The notes under the pieces were generated by a model. It had not been told where the DNA came from and searched no databases. It was given only the letters and a program-made list of their open reading frames with translations. From Acinetobacter johnsonii CIP 64.6 (GTDB taxonomy: Bacteria; Pseudomonadota; Gammaproteobacteria; Pseudomonadales; Moraxellaceae), in the NCBI RefSeq assembly GCF_000368045.1, contig NZ_KB849236.1, positions 333,463 through 397,462 of the forward strand: a stretch of 64,000 bases of DNA. Direction: 5' to 3'. The translations under genes were made by a program, and so were the position numbers. Shown here piece by piece: positions 16,836 to 26,469 of this stretch. The stretch's first letter is position 1; each line of letters opens with the position of its first letter.

Positions 16836-18212
16836 ATGAATGATGAATGCATGGCTAAATTGGCCGAGCAATGGGGGAAAATTTGCCAACATTATTCAGT
16901 GAATGATCACGTTAAAGCGCAAAATTTTATTCAGCAGCATTCGTCTGTATTGGTTAATGAATTTTATAGCAATATTGTCTTGGAGCCTGAGGCTGCAGAT
17001 TTTTTTAAAGATGACATCATTCAACAACGTTTAAAAAACAGTTTAAACCAATGGCTCATTGAAAGTTTCGACGTGGCTGTGAATGAAGCTTATTATGCAG
17101 CAGTTGAAAAACAACAAAAAGTTGGGCAGGTACATGCGCGGGTGGGCATTCCTTCTTGGTTGATCATGCGCGGTATTCGTGAGATTGAAAACAAGATCTT
17201 GGAACTCTTGGCTGAACTTCCGCTGGAAAATAACCACCACATGCTGAGTTATATGCTGCAAATTATGGGTTTTGCGACAGAAATTATGTGCAGATCCTAT
17301 GAAGCCAATACAGAGCGAAGCCATGAAGTTAAGCATAGTTATCGTTTATTTTCTGCAATGCAAGATGTCGCGGTACAAAAAGATAAGCAGCGCAGTATTT
17401 TGCTCGACTGGGAAAATGAGTTGATGTTCAAAGTCTTCTCCGAGCATCCGCAGTTGCAACACATTGCTTTGTCTAAGTCAGAATTTGGTCTATGGTTTGT
17501 TCATAAAGCAGCGTATGCATTTACGGGCGCAGAGCAGGTGGAGACCATTATCAGGCTGATTCAACAGGTCGATACCCTCAATTTTGATGTGCTCGACTGT
17601 CAAGATCAGGCTCAGAAGGTAGAACGCATTCAAGAAATTCGTGACGTGAACCGACAGATTCAGCATTTGGTCGATCAACTGTTTCAAGTGACCGAATATA
17701 TAGATTCAGGCAATGACTCGCTCACTCAGCTGTTAAACCGTCGTTATTTAAGTACGATTGTGTCGCGTGAAATTAATTTTGCCCGTAAAAATGATGCTGC
17801 ACTGAGCCTGTTGGCAATCGACGCGGATTATTTCAAACGTATTAATGATAAGTATGGGCATACCGCAGGGGACTTGGCACTGAGTTTTATTGCTGAAGTC
17901 TTGTTAGATGTAGCGAAGGGTAGTGACTATGCCTTCCGTGTCGGTGGCGAAGAGTTCTTATTGCTGTTGGTCGACAGTGATCTCACGCGTGCTTTACAAA
18001 TCGCTGAAACGATTCGCATGCGGATACAAGAAACCCCAATTCGTACCGCTCATGGGCAAAGTTTTAGTTTTACCGTCAGTATTGGCTGTACGGTTTATAA
18101 TGGTCATCCTGACTATCAACGCTTTTTAGACACTGCCGATTCGGCACTCTATGCAGCCAAAAATAAAGGGCGTAACTGTATTCATGTGACTGAAAAAGTC
18201 CTGAGTGTTTAA
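16836..18212 (+). CDS. Globin-coupled diguanylate cyclase (DosC/DgcO-like)
   Basis: A 458-residue cytoplasmic sensor that makes c-di-GMP from GTP. Residues about 10-155 are a protoglobin sensor with proximal His100 in VGQVHARVGIP. Residues about 160-285 are a helical linker as in E. coli DosC. Residues about 292-455 are a GGDEF domain with the active-site sequence GGEEF (370-374) and the metal-binding Asp in LAIDADYFKRIND. The product-inhibition site is KGSD (361-364) instead of RxxD, so feedback inhibition may be weakened. It should respond to O2 through haem. It is monocistronic, with no phosphodiesterase partner next to it. Confidence 0.88.
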   Translation: MNDECMAKLAEQWGKICQHYSVNDHVKAQNFIQQHSSVLVNEFYSNIVLEPEAADFFKDDIIQQRLKNSLNQWLIESFDVAVNEAYYAAVEKQQKVGQVHARVGIPSWLIMRGIREIENKILELLAELPLENNHHMLSYMLQIMGFATEIMCRSYEANTERSHEVKHSYRLFSAMQDVAVQKDKQRSILLDWENELMFKVFSEHPQLQHIALSKSEFGLWFVHKAAYAFTGAEQVETIIRLIQQVDTLNFDVLDCQDQAQKVERIQEIRDVNRQIQHLVDQLFQVTEYIDSGNDSLTQLLNRRYLSTIVSREINFARKNDAALSLLAIDADYFKRINDKYGHTAGDLALSFIAEVLLDVAKGSDYAFRVGGEEFLLLLVDSDLTRALQIAETIRMRIQETPIRTAHGQSFSFTVSIGCTVYNGHPDYQRFLDTADSALYAAKNKGRNCIHVTEKVLSV

Positions 18213-18256
18213 ATCTCAGACTTAAACACGAACTGTTCTAAGACGTTTCAAATCGG

Positions 18257-18282
18257 TTGTTGAGGTGCTTATACCTCAACAA
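18257..18282. repeat. Inverted repeat at the end of the cupin gene
   Basis: TTGTTGAGGT and ACCTCAACAA are a perfect ten-base inverted repeat with a six-base loop that holds the cupin stop codon. There is no T tract on either side, so it may be a weak terminator or an mRNA 3' protector between convergent genes. Confidence 0.5.
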
Positions 18283-18628
18283 TCACATAGTATTTTTTTA
18301 CAGCTTCAATCACTTCAAATGTGCCGATAAAACTCGGTGGAATAATTCCTGCCTGACCTGCTTTGACTTCAATGAAGTTTTGAGTGTGGGCATCATGAAT
18401 ACGGATGCAGCCTTCCATCACTTGAAAGAATTCTTGTTTGTTGTCAGCAAATTGAATATTCCATGAGCCAACTTCACAGTGCCAAATCCCGCAGCCCATG
18501 TGTGGATGCTCGTACAGATTATAGGTCAAGCGCTGTGGGTTACCTTGAACTAAACGGTCTGAACGTGGAAAATCAATACTCTGTTCGCCTTGGGTCAAAC
18601 CATGACCTGCTAACCAAATTGCTGACAT
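18269..18628 (-). CDS. Small cupin-domain protein (Cupin_3/DUF861-like)
   Basis: This 119-residue single cupin resembles the ureidoglycine/EutQ-type Cupin_3 group: GCGIWHCEVGSWNIQFADNK, QEFFQVMEGCIRIHD and GQAGIIPPSFIGTFEVIE follow the two cupin motifs. Most metal-binding His of classical cupins are missing; the Glu of motif 1 is kept. The N-terminus ASIWLAGHGL-like segment contains an extra His. Enzymatic role unknown; it could bind a small ligand. The intergenic hairpin overlaps its stop codon. Confidence 0.65.
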   Translation of the reverse strand: MSAIWLAGHGLTQGEQSIDFPRSDRLVQGNPQRLTYNLYEHPHMGCGIWHCEVGSWNIQFADNKQEFFQVMEGCIRIHDAHTQNFIEVKAGQAGIIPPSFIGTFEVIEAVKKYYVIVEV

Positions 18629-18674
18629 TGCGTATTCCTCTAAACAAAAAATGAATCGTTCAATGATATATGCA

Positions 18675-18705
18675 TAAAAAAAGCCCCAACAGAGGTTGAG
18701 GCTTT
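18675..18705 (-). terminator. Terminator of folE
   Basis: On the minus strand AAAGCCTCAAC / GTTGGGGCTTT form a stem with a four-base loop, followed by seven T. Confidence 0.8.
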
Positions 18706-18714
18706 ATGTTTCAA

Positions 18715-19269
18715 TTAATAGCTTTCAGGGACTGCACTTAAAAACTCACGACGCTCTTCTTTATTGGTTTTAAAGTCACCAATAAAGGAAACGGTACGTG
18801 TAGTCGATTCTTGCTTGCCGACGCCGCGCATCATCATACACATATGTGCAGAATCAATCATAACCGCCACGCCACGTGCGCCTGTCACTTCTGCAACCGC
18901 TTCTGCAATCTGCTGCGTCAGGTTTTCTTGAATCTGTAGACGACGTGCAAACATTTCGGTGATGCGTGCAAATTTAGAGAGTCCAAGGACATTGCCTTCA
19001 GGTAAATACGCAATATGTACGCGACCATAAAAAGGCAATAAATGGTGTTCACAGAGTGAATAAAATTCGATATTTTTAACCAGCACCATTTCACGGTTGT
19101 CCGATGGGAACACCGCATTATTGGTCACTTCTTCTAAGCTTTTGCTATAACCAGACGTTAAATACGAAAAAGCTTTAGCAGCACGCATAGGCGTATCGAG
19201 GAGACCTGGACGGGTTAGGTCTTCACCAACGGCAGTTAAGATGTTAGCGTAGGATTGCTGCATAGACAT
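18715..19269 (-). CDS. folE: GTP cyclohydrolase I FolE
   Basis: FolE opens GTP to 7,8-dihydroneopterin triphosphate, the first step of folate and pterin synthesis. The 184-residue length is normal. The zinc ligands are Cys and His in LCEHHLLPF (about residues 73-81) and the later Cys in MIDSAHMCMMMRGVGK. GLSKFARI and the MxMRGV signature are complete, so this is the zinc-dependent FolE1 type. It has its own terminator. Confidence 0.95.
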   Translation of the reverse strand: MSMQQSYANILTAVGEDLTRPGLLDTPMRAAKAFSYLTSGYSKSLEEVTNNAVFPSDNREMVLVKNIEFYSLCEHHLLPFYGRVHIAYLPEGNVLGLSKFARITEMFARRLQIQENLTQQIAEAVAEVTGARGVAVMIDSAHMCMMMRGVGKQESTTRTVSFIGDFKTNKEERREFLSAVPESY

Positions 19270-19356
19270 AAGACGTGTTCACTTACACTGATATTGAACA
19301 AGGACGGCATTGTAGCAGAAAACTATTCCAATGCCTTATTTTGGACAAAAATCCGA

Positions 19357-20043
19357 TTACTGTTTAAACTTTGGGTTCTTTTCAGCACGTTTTAGCAACA
19401 CTAAAACTGCACCTGTGCCACCTTGTTTCTCTGGTGCACTTACAAAAGCCAATACATCGCGGTGTTGACGCAGCCAACCATTCACATAGGTTTTTAAAAT
19501 GGCTTCTGGACCTTTGCCGTGTACAATTTTAATGACATTTTGATTTTCATCTTTGGCCATTTGAATGACTTGTAAAACTGCGACACGGGCTTCTTCAACG
19601 GTGCAACCATGCAAGTCGACTGCTTCAAACCAACGGATGTTCCCCGCTTTTAAATCTTCAAATACTTTGTGTTGCAGCGTAGCAATGCGATAACTGAGCG
19701 CGGCTTGGCTCGCTACAGGGTTGAGCATCGCTTGAGTATCGGACAGCTCAGTTGCATCGGTATGCATTGGGCCTTCAGCCGCTGCACGTTTTGCTAAAGT
19801 TTGTGCATCGATTTTTTTCTTTGGATTTTTTTCTATTTTGGCAATGTTCGCAGTCTCCATTTTTTGGACACCTTGCATTTGTTTTTGAAACAACGCGAAA
19901 TCATCTTCTGGCTCGGGCGGAGCAACTTGAGCTTGGGCCTCAGACTGTTTGATGGCAGTCGAATGCGGATTGGTGATTTGCTTTTTAAAGTCTTTCAGTA
20001 AATTAAACTGTTCTTTAGAAAGCGATGAATCATGTTTGCTCAT
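19357..20043 (-). CDS. Smr-domain protein
   Basis: A 228-residue protein with a C-terminal Smr domain (about 138-222) showing the DLHG motif (VDLHGCTVEEARVAVL) and HGKG motif (IVHGKGPEAILKTYV) of MutS2-type nicking endonucleases. The N-terminal half is charged and probably disordered or helical (DUF-like leader of SmrA/YdaL proteins). E. coli SmrA has DNA-nicking activity; related eukaryotic and bacterial Smr proteins cleave RNA on collided ribosomes. Which applies here is open. It is monocistronic. Confidence 0.85.
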   Translation of the reverse strand: MSKHDSSLSKEQFNLLKDFKKQITNPHSTAIKQSEAQAQVAPPEPEDDFALFQKQMQGVQKMETANIAKIEKNPKKKIDAQTLAKRAAAEGPMHTDATELSDTQAMLNPVASQAALSYRIATLQHKVFEDLKAGNIRWFEAVDLHGCTVEEARVAVLQVIQMAKDENQNVIKIVHGKGPEAILKTYVNGWLRQHRDVLAFVSAPEKQGGTGAVLVLLKRAEKNPKFKQ

Positions 20044-20216
20044 AGTGTCAGAAAAATACGCAAAATAAGAAATTAGGCGATAATTATAGTCTGATTTTCC
20101 CTATATTTGAACTGAATTGCATTCATAGAGATTTGCAAAAAATTGCATATCAAATGGCTAATAGTATTCTGCGGGGTGCTCAAGAGAACTGCTGTTCTGT
20201 AAGAACTTAAAATGAT

Positions 20217-20268
20217 TGAACCCGAGCAACCATTCTATCTAGATAGACAAATGATGTACTCGGGTTCA
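20217..20268. repeat. Long stem-loop near the SDR gene end
   Basis: TGAACCCGAG and CTCGGGTTCA form a perfect ten-base stem around a 32-base loop that itself contains the palindrome CTATCTAGATAG (20235-20246). It is 28 bases downstream of the SDR stop codon and may end that transcript, although T-tract evidence is weak. Confidence 0.5.
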
Positions 20269-20295
20269 GGTTTGGCATGCTAAGTCAGTCGTGAC

Positions 20296-21105
20296 TTAAC
20301 TTGCACGTAAAGTACGGATGATTTTATCCAGTTTTTTATCGATTTGGTTACGATAAAGGTCAGGCAAGACACGCGAAAGTTTGGCAAGAATACGTGCTTG
20401 AGTACTTGGAATAATCATAAATTGGGATGAGAAAATGCCGCTGTAAATTTCCTGACAGGCCTTCTCTAGTGGGAGGCTGCCGCCAAGTTGTTTTAATGCC
20501 GCTGTGACTGGTGAACCATTTTTACGTTCGTCAAATACCATCGGTGTTTCAATTTCTGGCGGGCAAACCACGGCAACTTTAATTTTCTGACTACGCAGTT
20601 CCATACGTAGCACTTCAGCCAAACCGACCACGCCAAATTTAGATGAGCAGTAACCCGTATAACCATAACAACCGACCAAGCCCGCTGCTGATGCAACTAA
20701 AACCAGTTTTGGTGATTTGCCTTGTTGAACCGCTTGCTTGAGATGCGGTAAGGCAGCATGGGCTACATTACGGCTACCGACTAGGTTGATATTAATTTGT
20801 CGTAAATATTCTTCAGAAGTCATGTCTTCAAATGATTTTGCAATTGCAATGCCTGCTGAGTTAATCAACAAATCTGGTGTGCCGAATGCAGCCACTGCTT
20901 CTGCAAATTTCGCGTCCATAGTGCTTTCATTTTGTACATCGACTTCAAAACCACAGACCGCAGGGGAGCGCTTTTTCAAGTCAATCACCGCTTGTTCAAT
21001 CCCCGCGTGGGCGAAAATACACACTTGGTAGTTATCTTTGAGTAAACGTTTAGTCAACTCAAGGCCAATACCGCTGCTGCCACCTGTAACCCATGCTGTT
21101 TTCAT
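20296..21105 (-). CDS. Short-chain dehydrogenase/reductase
   Basis: A classical SDR of about 269 residues. The NAD(P)-binding motif TGGSSGIG is at the N-terminus, NSAG in the middle, Ser in VASAAGLVG and the catalytic pair YCSSK (Tyr-x-x-x-Lys). The basic or hydrophobic C-terminus (IIPSTQARILAKLSRVLPDLY) resembles 3-ketodihydrosphingosine or 3-ketoacyl reductase-like SDRs that associate with membrane. The start MKTAWVTGG at 21105 is preferred; the longer frame would overlap the upstream ligase gene. It lies 43 bases after the acyl-CoA ligase gene and may act on its products. Confidence 0.85.
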   Translation of the reverse strand: MKTAWVTGGSSGIGLELTKRLLKDNYQVCIFAHAGIEQAVIDLKKRSPAVCGFEVDVQNESTMDAKFAEAVAAFGTPDLLINSAGIAIAKSFEDMTSEEYLRQININLVGSRNVAHAALPHLKQAVQQGKSPKLVLVASAAGLVGCYGYTGYCSSKFGVVGLAEVLRMELRSQKIKVAVVCPPEIETPMVFDERKNGSPVTAALKQLGGSLPLEKACQEIYSGIFSSQFMIIPSTQARILAKLSRVLPDLYRNQIDKKLDKIIRTLRAS

Positions 21106-21148
21106 ATTTTTTTCATCACAATATCCTTTTGAATGTTTCGAATGAGCC

Positions 21149-22792
21149 TTAAACGACTTCGTCTTGAAGTAGAACATGACCAAATTGTTTGCGGAGTTCT
21201 GCCTTCACAATTTTACCTGTACCGTTGATTGGCAGTGCATCTACAAAAATCACCACGTCAGGAGTCTGCCAGCGGGCAATCTTATTATCAAAGTAAGCCA
21301 GCGCTTCTTCTTCAGTCAGTGTTGAATTTTCCTGTTTTACTACAATTAAGATTGGACGCTCGTCCCACTTTGGATGACGTGCTGCAATTGCGGCAGCCAT
21401 GCGAATTTCAGGATGTCCAACTGCAATATTTTCAATTTCAACCGAAGAAATCCATTCACCGCCTGATTTGATCAAATCTTTCGCACGGTCACAAATGGTC
21501 ATATAGCCGTCTGCATTTAATGTTGCAATATCGCCTGTATCGAACCAACCATCTGCTGTGGTAGCACTTTTTTCTTGGTTGAAGTAATGATCAACAATCC
21601 AAGGCCCACGGATTTGTAGATTTCCTTGGGTATGGCCATCGTTGGCTAAGACTTGATTGGTGCTTTCATCAACGATACGTAATTCAACACCAAAAGGTGG
21701 ACGACCTTGGGTTAAGCGTAACTTTTCAAACTCTTCAGCACTCAAAGTGGCATGTTTTGCTTTCGGTTGGTTCGCTGTTCCCAGTGGGCTGGTTTCAGAC
21801 ATTCCCCATGCATGAATAGTGTCGCAAGCATAGTTGTTTTTGAAATCACGAATAATCGACGGTGGGCATGCAGCGCCACCCACAACATTGCGGTTCATAC
21901 GGTCTAAGGTTGTGCCGCGTTTTTTTGCAGCAGCAAGTAAACCTTGCCAGATGGTTGGCACACCTAAGGCGATGGTTACTTTATAGTCATCAATTAAGCT
22001 GGCTAGGCTATCACCATCCAGATTTGGCCCCGGAAGGACAATAGTACAACCTACCATTGCTGCTGCATATGGCACACCCCATGCATTGACATGGAACATA
22101 GGAACGACAGGCATGACCACATCATTTGCAGACAGGTTTAATGCGTCTGGCAAGCTGATCGCCATGGTGTGGAGTAGGGTAGAACGGTGGCTATACAGGA
22201 CGCCTTTCGGGTTGCCTGTTGTGCCAGAGGTGTAACATAAAGAACTAGGGGTTTCTTCGCTGAATTGTGGCCAGTTAAATTCAGCAGATTGGTTTTGAAT
22301 TAAATCATCATAGAAAATCACATCTGGAAGTGCGGCTAAGATTTTTTCATCATGTGCACCGTAACAGATAAATTTTTCAACGGTTGGTACTTTGCCTTGG
22401 ATTGCGACAATTAACGGTAGGAAAGTCGAATCAAAGAAAATCGCTTTGTCTTGTGCATCATTAATAATGAAGACCAGTTGTTCTGGGAATAAGCGAGGGT
22501 TGATGGTGTGGCAAACATAACCACTACCAGAAATAGCATACCAAGACTCTAAATGACGGTGGTTGTTCCACGCGATCGTTGCAAGACGATCACCTTGGTT
22601 AAGATTAAATGACGTGAAAGCATTGGCTAAACGTTTGCTGTTTTGTTGGACCTGTAACCAATTGGTGGTGGTCATTTGTCCAGTTACTTCACGTGAAAAA
22701 ATAGAAGTATCTGCGTGGTACTTTGCTGCATGCTCGATTAAGTTACTAATCAATAAAGATTGGTGCATCATTTTGCCAAACATTTCATTCAT
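21149..22792 (-). CDS. Fatty acyl-CoA ligase (AMP-binding, AlkK-like)
   Basis: A 547-residue ANL-superfamily ligase that activates a carboxylic acid to acyl-AMP and then acyl-CoA. The AMP-binding P-loop YTSGTTGNPKGV, the WGMSETSP motif, GWFDTGDIATLNADGYM and the C-terminal catalytic Lys in NGTGKIVKAELRK are all present. The sequence style (VVPMFHVNAWGVPYAAAMVG) fits medium/long-chain ligases of the AlkK/DmdB group. AAGG sits directly before the first ATG and nine bases before the fourth codon, ATG (22783), which may be the true start. It is upstream of the SDR in one probable operon. Confidence 0.9.
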   Translation of the reverse strand: MNEMFGKMMHQSLLISNLIEHAAKYHADTSIFSREVTGQMTTTNWLQVQQNSKRLANAFTSFNLNQGDRLATIAWNNHRHLESWYAISGSGYVCHTINPRLFPEQLVFIINDAQDKAIFFDSTFLPLIVAIQGKVPTVEKFICYGAHDEKILAALPDVIFYDDLIQNQSAEFNWPQFSEETPSSLCYTSGTTGNPKGVLYSHRSTLLHTMAISLPDALNLSANDVVMPVVPMFHVNAWGVPYAAAMVGCTIVLPGPNLDGDSLASLIDDYKVTIALGVPTIWQGLLAAAKKRGTTLDRMNRNVVGGAACPPSIIRDFKNNYACDTIHAWGMSETSPLGTANQPKAKHATLSAEEFEKLRLTQGRPPFGVELRIVDESTNQVLANDGHTQGNLQIRGPWIVDHYFNQEKSATTADGWFDTGDIATLNADGYMTICDRAKDLIKSGGEWISSVEIENIAVGHPEIRMAAAIAARHPKWDERPILIVVKQENSTLTEEEALAYFDNKIARWQTPDVVIFVDALPINGTGKIVKAELRKQFGHVLLQDEVV

Positions 22793-22814
22793 CCTTGGTG
22801 ACTATTTTTCTAAT

Positions 22815-22848
22815 AAAAAAGGCTATTAGCCGAAGCCAAAAGCCTTTT
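22815..22848 (-). terminator. Terminator of the cupin dioxygenase gene
   Basis: On the minus strand AAAAGGCTTTTGGC and GCTAATAGCCTTTT pair with two mismatches around a TTCG tetraloop, then a T run. The UUCG loop makes it very stable. Confidence 0.8.
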
Positions 22849-22853
22849 GGAAT

Positions 22854-23348
22854 TTATTTGTCGCTAAATACAACATCCGAACCCGGTTTAATATAACGCG
22901 GCATTTTTTGCCCTGTATGTTCAGCCACGACGTGAAGGGTGCGCTCGATCCAACCTGCATCCATAATAAACATCAGTGAATCATCATCATTTAAGTTGAC
23001 GTTCGCGCCATTAATGACCATGAACCCTTCAGCACCTTCTGGGGTTGCTAAAGTATGGATCGAACCTGCTGGTTCAAATAAATAGCTGCCAGCCGTTTGA
23101 ACATCTTCAGGATATTCGACATAATGCCATGAACCTGCTGTTGTATAGAAATGTACAACACCGGTATGGAAGTGACGTGGAAGTATAGTACCTGGTTCAA
23201 AACGGGCATGAATGACCCAGACGCCATTATCAGGGTCTAAAAAGCAAGGCGTGACATGCACACCCGGTAGTGCATTTTTGATTTCGCCATCTTTGATGTT
23301 AATCGTTAATAATCGATCCTGATGTTTAACTGATTGTGCGATGCTCAT
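22854..23348 (-). CDS. Cupin protein, 2,4'-dihydroxyacetophenone dioxygenase-like
   Basis: A 164-residue single-domain cupin. PRHFHTGVVHFYTTAGSWHY is cupin motif 1 with two His and places for iron, and GSYLFEPAGSIHTL is motif 2 with a third His. This fits the Fe-dependent dihydroxyacetophenone or acetylacetone dioxygenase family, which cleaves C-C bonds in diketo or aromatic ketone substrates. It is separated from the ligase-SDR operon only by a terminator and faces the MalT-like regulator, so the cluster could serve one catabolic route. The substrate is not predictable. Confidence 0.7.
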   Translation of the reverse strand: MSIAQSVKHQDRLLTINIKDGEIKNALPGVHVTPCFLDPDNGVWVIHARFEPGTILPRHFHTGVVHFYTTAGSWHYVEYPEDVQTAGSYLFEPAGSIHTLATPEGAEGFMVINGANVNLNDDDSLMFIMDAGWIERTLHVVAEHTGQKMPRYIKPGSDVVFSDK

Positions 23349-23699
23349 GACAAACTCCTTATATATCTTTGATTTAGAATATGATATGAGATATCAATAC
23401 CTAAGATTTCCTTGAGCTTGAGCATAGCAATGTTTCAAAGATCACAAACCACTCGAAAGAATGGAATTCACATTGTTTGATAAATATGCGAATGAATAGT
23501 TTGAGGTTGGGGTATCTGAAAGCATGATTTTGATGCAATTTCACATTGCCTAACTGTAGTTCCCCGACTAATTTATAAGTGTTTTAGACTGGAAAATGGC
23601 ATAACATGATTGGTTGAGGATGATGTTTTGCCAAATGCAAAATTCAGGGAAATGAACATTGCAGATGAAGTTGAATAAAAAACGATTGGATGAATATAC
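23349..23699. other. Divergent intergenic region cupin / MalT-like regulator
   Basis: A 351-base gap between divergent genes. The stretch 23380-23400 has an ATATGATATGAGATATC repeat that could hold a promoter for the cupin gene. No clear long palindrome or ORF was found. It is the natural place for binding sites of the flanking LuxR-type regulator. Confidence 0.35.
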
Positions 23700-26354
23700 A
23701 TGCAAGTGTTGAAGACTAAACTCAGTCGTCCGAGCGTGCAAAATGGCAGGGCAATGCAACGTCCCCAACTGTTAAGTCAGATGGTGGACTATTGTCAGTC
23801 TTCTTTGGTTTTTATCCACGCCGCGGCGGGTTATGGAAAAACCACGCTGATGCATCAACTCTCAGAGTCTCTTTTAGCAAAGGGAAACAAAGTCTGTTGG
23901 TTGACCTTGGATGACGATGACAATGATCCGATTCGACTCTATCAATACTTGCGTTTGGCGCTTTTGGATTTAGAACCGCCGCAGTCCCTCTCTTATGGAC
24001 AGATCCATAAACAACACATCATTGAGCTGACACAAAAAGTTGCAGAAGTGGATGCTGACACTGTTTTATTTATCGATGAGTTTGAAGCATTAACGAACCC
24101 AGAATGTTTAAATATCTTTTGGTGGTTGTACCAGTCTTTACCTGAAAATTGTCATTTGGTGATTGCTTCAAGGGTCAAACCTAACTGGAGTTTCGCGAAA
24201 GAATATCTATTGGGGCGTTTAAAGTGGGTTACTGAGTCTCAGTTGAGTATCAAACAGCAAGAAAGCAGTGAGCTCATTCAGTTTTTACAACAACAAAACT
24301 TTGACCAGCTTGCTTTAAGCACGGAGCTTGCAGAACAACTGATTGATAAAACTGAAGGCTGGTTTACAGGCATTCAGTTCACCAATTTATATTTGAAAGA
24401 ACACCAAGATATTCATGGCTTTATTCAAAATTTAAGCGGTGCGCACCATCAGATTGTGAATTACCTCAGTGAGCAGGTTTTTTTACAACAAGACCCTGAA
24501 ATTCAGCAATTTTTATTGCAAATTAGTGTACTGAGGAAAATTAATCCAGCTTTGGTTATCGCTTTAACTGGTAATCATGCTGCACAGCAGATTCTCGATG
24601 TCATCAGCCAAAAAGGCTTGTTCATTCAAGCGATAGATGAACAGCGTACGTGGTATCGCGTGCATCATTTATTTCGAGACTTTTTGCAATCGAAGTTTAA
24701 GCTTTTACAACCCGATGCATATCAGCAAATGCATCGTAAAGCGGCAGAATGGTTCAAACAACAGCGTTATCTGATGGAAGCGATTTATCACGCCCAACAG
24801 GCAGAAGATCAGCAGCTGATTTTATCATTGCTCAACACGGTATGTCGTGAACTGATTTTAGAAGGCCGACACTATACCTTGTTGGAGTTGGTCAAACAGA
24901 TCCCTGATTCTGTCTTGCTGCAAAATCCAAATTTGCTCTATGACATTATTTGGACCTTGGTGCTGACGCATCAAGTGACCCTAGCCAATCATTATTTACA
25001 GCTCTGGCATAGTGTGGATCAACATGAAACCTTATTACAACATGAGGACCAATTAGGTTTAGCCCCTCTCATTGCTGTTTTAGAAGACAAGTTAGATGTG
25101 GCTTATCGCTTAGCGCAACAAAACTTAGCACAACTGCCAAGTACCGTTTATTTTGTCCGTGCTCTACTGATTGGGATTGGGGCTTTACATCACATTTGTT
25201 TGGGGCAAATGAGTGAAGCACGAAAGCTATTACTACAAACGCGCATTATCTATTTGCAAGGTCATAACCTATATGGTTTGGCAATGGTCGATTGTATTGA
25301 TGCCCTATGTGATTATTTATTAGGAAATTTAACGCTCGCGGCAGAGAAATTTACTCAAGTAGGGCAGAGCGAGGAATATCGAAACTTAGGTCTAGATGAA
25401 GACAATCAAGCGGCCATTATGAATATTCTGAGCAGCTTTAAAGCAGACCTGTATTATGAAATGAACCAAATGTCGCAAGTCGAAGTTGCATTAATGGACT
25501 TTAAGGGCGGCGGTAATCTAGCAATGCCTGATATGGTGATAGTCGGTTATATTTTACAAATGCGACTAGCGACCTTGCATCAAGATCAAAGTGCGATACA
25601 AACGTGTTTGCACCAAGCACATACCCGTAGTAGCCAATGGTCATTACCTCGACTCGCACAAACCATACAAGCCTATGTGCAACAATCAAGCCCGCTTTCT
25701 GCATTAGCTGATACTGAACAGGCAGCATTTCAGCCATATTTAAATTTTACGAATTTGCTGCGTGGCGATGATTTAATGCTGGTGCGTCAGCAAATTTTCA
25801 TGGGGCAAGCCGAGCAAGCCAAAGAATATTTAAGCCAGTAGTTAGCATTTTTTAGGATTTATCCGATACGTTTTGCGCGTGTTCAAATTTTGTTTGCACT
25901 GGCCCTGTATCAGCTGAAACAACATGAACAGGCTTTTGAGGCGCTACAACAAGCGCTTGAAACCCTCATGCCGACTCAGGCGGTGCGGGTGATTCTAGAT
26001 GAAGACCCTTTAATTTGGGATATATTAAGTGGGCTAAGTCAGCATTTAAGTCGACAGAAGCAAAAGCATACAGTTGTGTTATTAGAATATATTCAGCAAC
26101 TTCAAAAGCTCAATCAAGCTGAAAGCAGTGCTGAAGCTTTGATCGGAAGTTCTGGCCTTGAGGCTTTATCAAAACGTGAAGTCCAAATTTTAGAAAAATT
26201 AAGCCGTGGCTGTACTGATGCTGAAATATCCGAGTCGATCTTTTTGTCCATCAATACGGTGAAATGGCATCTGCGTAAAATCTATAACAAGTTGCAGGTC
26301 CGCTCTCAAATGGAAGCAGTGAATGAAGCCAAGAAGCAGGGTTTAATTGAGTAA
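23700..26354 (+). pseudogene. MalT/LuxR-type ATP-dependent regulator split by an in-frame amber stop
   Basis: The full frame covers 885 codons. Residues 1-713 carry the STAND/MalT-like ATPase (Walker A AAAGYGKTTL at 41-50, Walker B-like TVLFIDEFEAL) and TPR-like helices. Codon 714 is TAG (25839-25841). The frame continues without shift (LAFFRIYPIRFARVQILFAL) to a C-terminal LuxR helix-turn-helix ending at 26354 (SKREVQILEKLSRGCTDAEI, INTVKWHLRKIYNKL). The two parts together have the normal length and domain order of the MalT/LAL family (about 880-900 residues). The first product alone would lack the DNA-binding domain, so the gene is probably inactive unless the amber codon is read through. 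It faces the cupin/ligase/SDR cluster, its likely target. Confidence 0.85.
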
Positions 26355-26432
26355 TTTAAGATTGAATAATTTTTTATATGTTACTGTTTAACGAGATCTT
26401 CAACGGCTTTTTGAAAGAACATATCACAAAGT

Positions 26433-26463
26433 ATTCAGGGCAAGGGCATGCCTTACCCTGAAT
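26433..26463. repeat. Inverted repeat between convergent regulator and trpC
   Basis: ATTCAGGG ... CCCTGAAT with an inner AAGG/CCTT pair forms a long stem-loop just past trpC. It lacks a T tract, so a role as terminator is only possible. Confidence 0.4.
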
Positions 26464-26469
26464 ATGCCA

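Noticed and set aside
20217..20268. Considered as an integron attC site
   Set aside because: Only a simple perfect stem with an inner palindrome; no attC core sites (GTTRRRY/RYYYAAC), no integrase and no cassette array.
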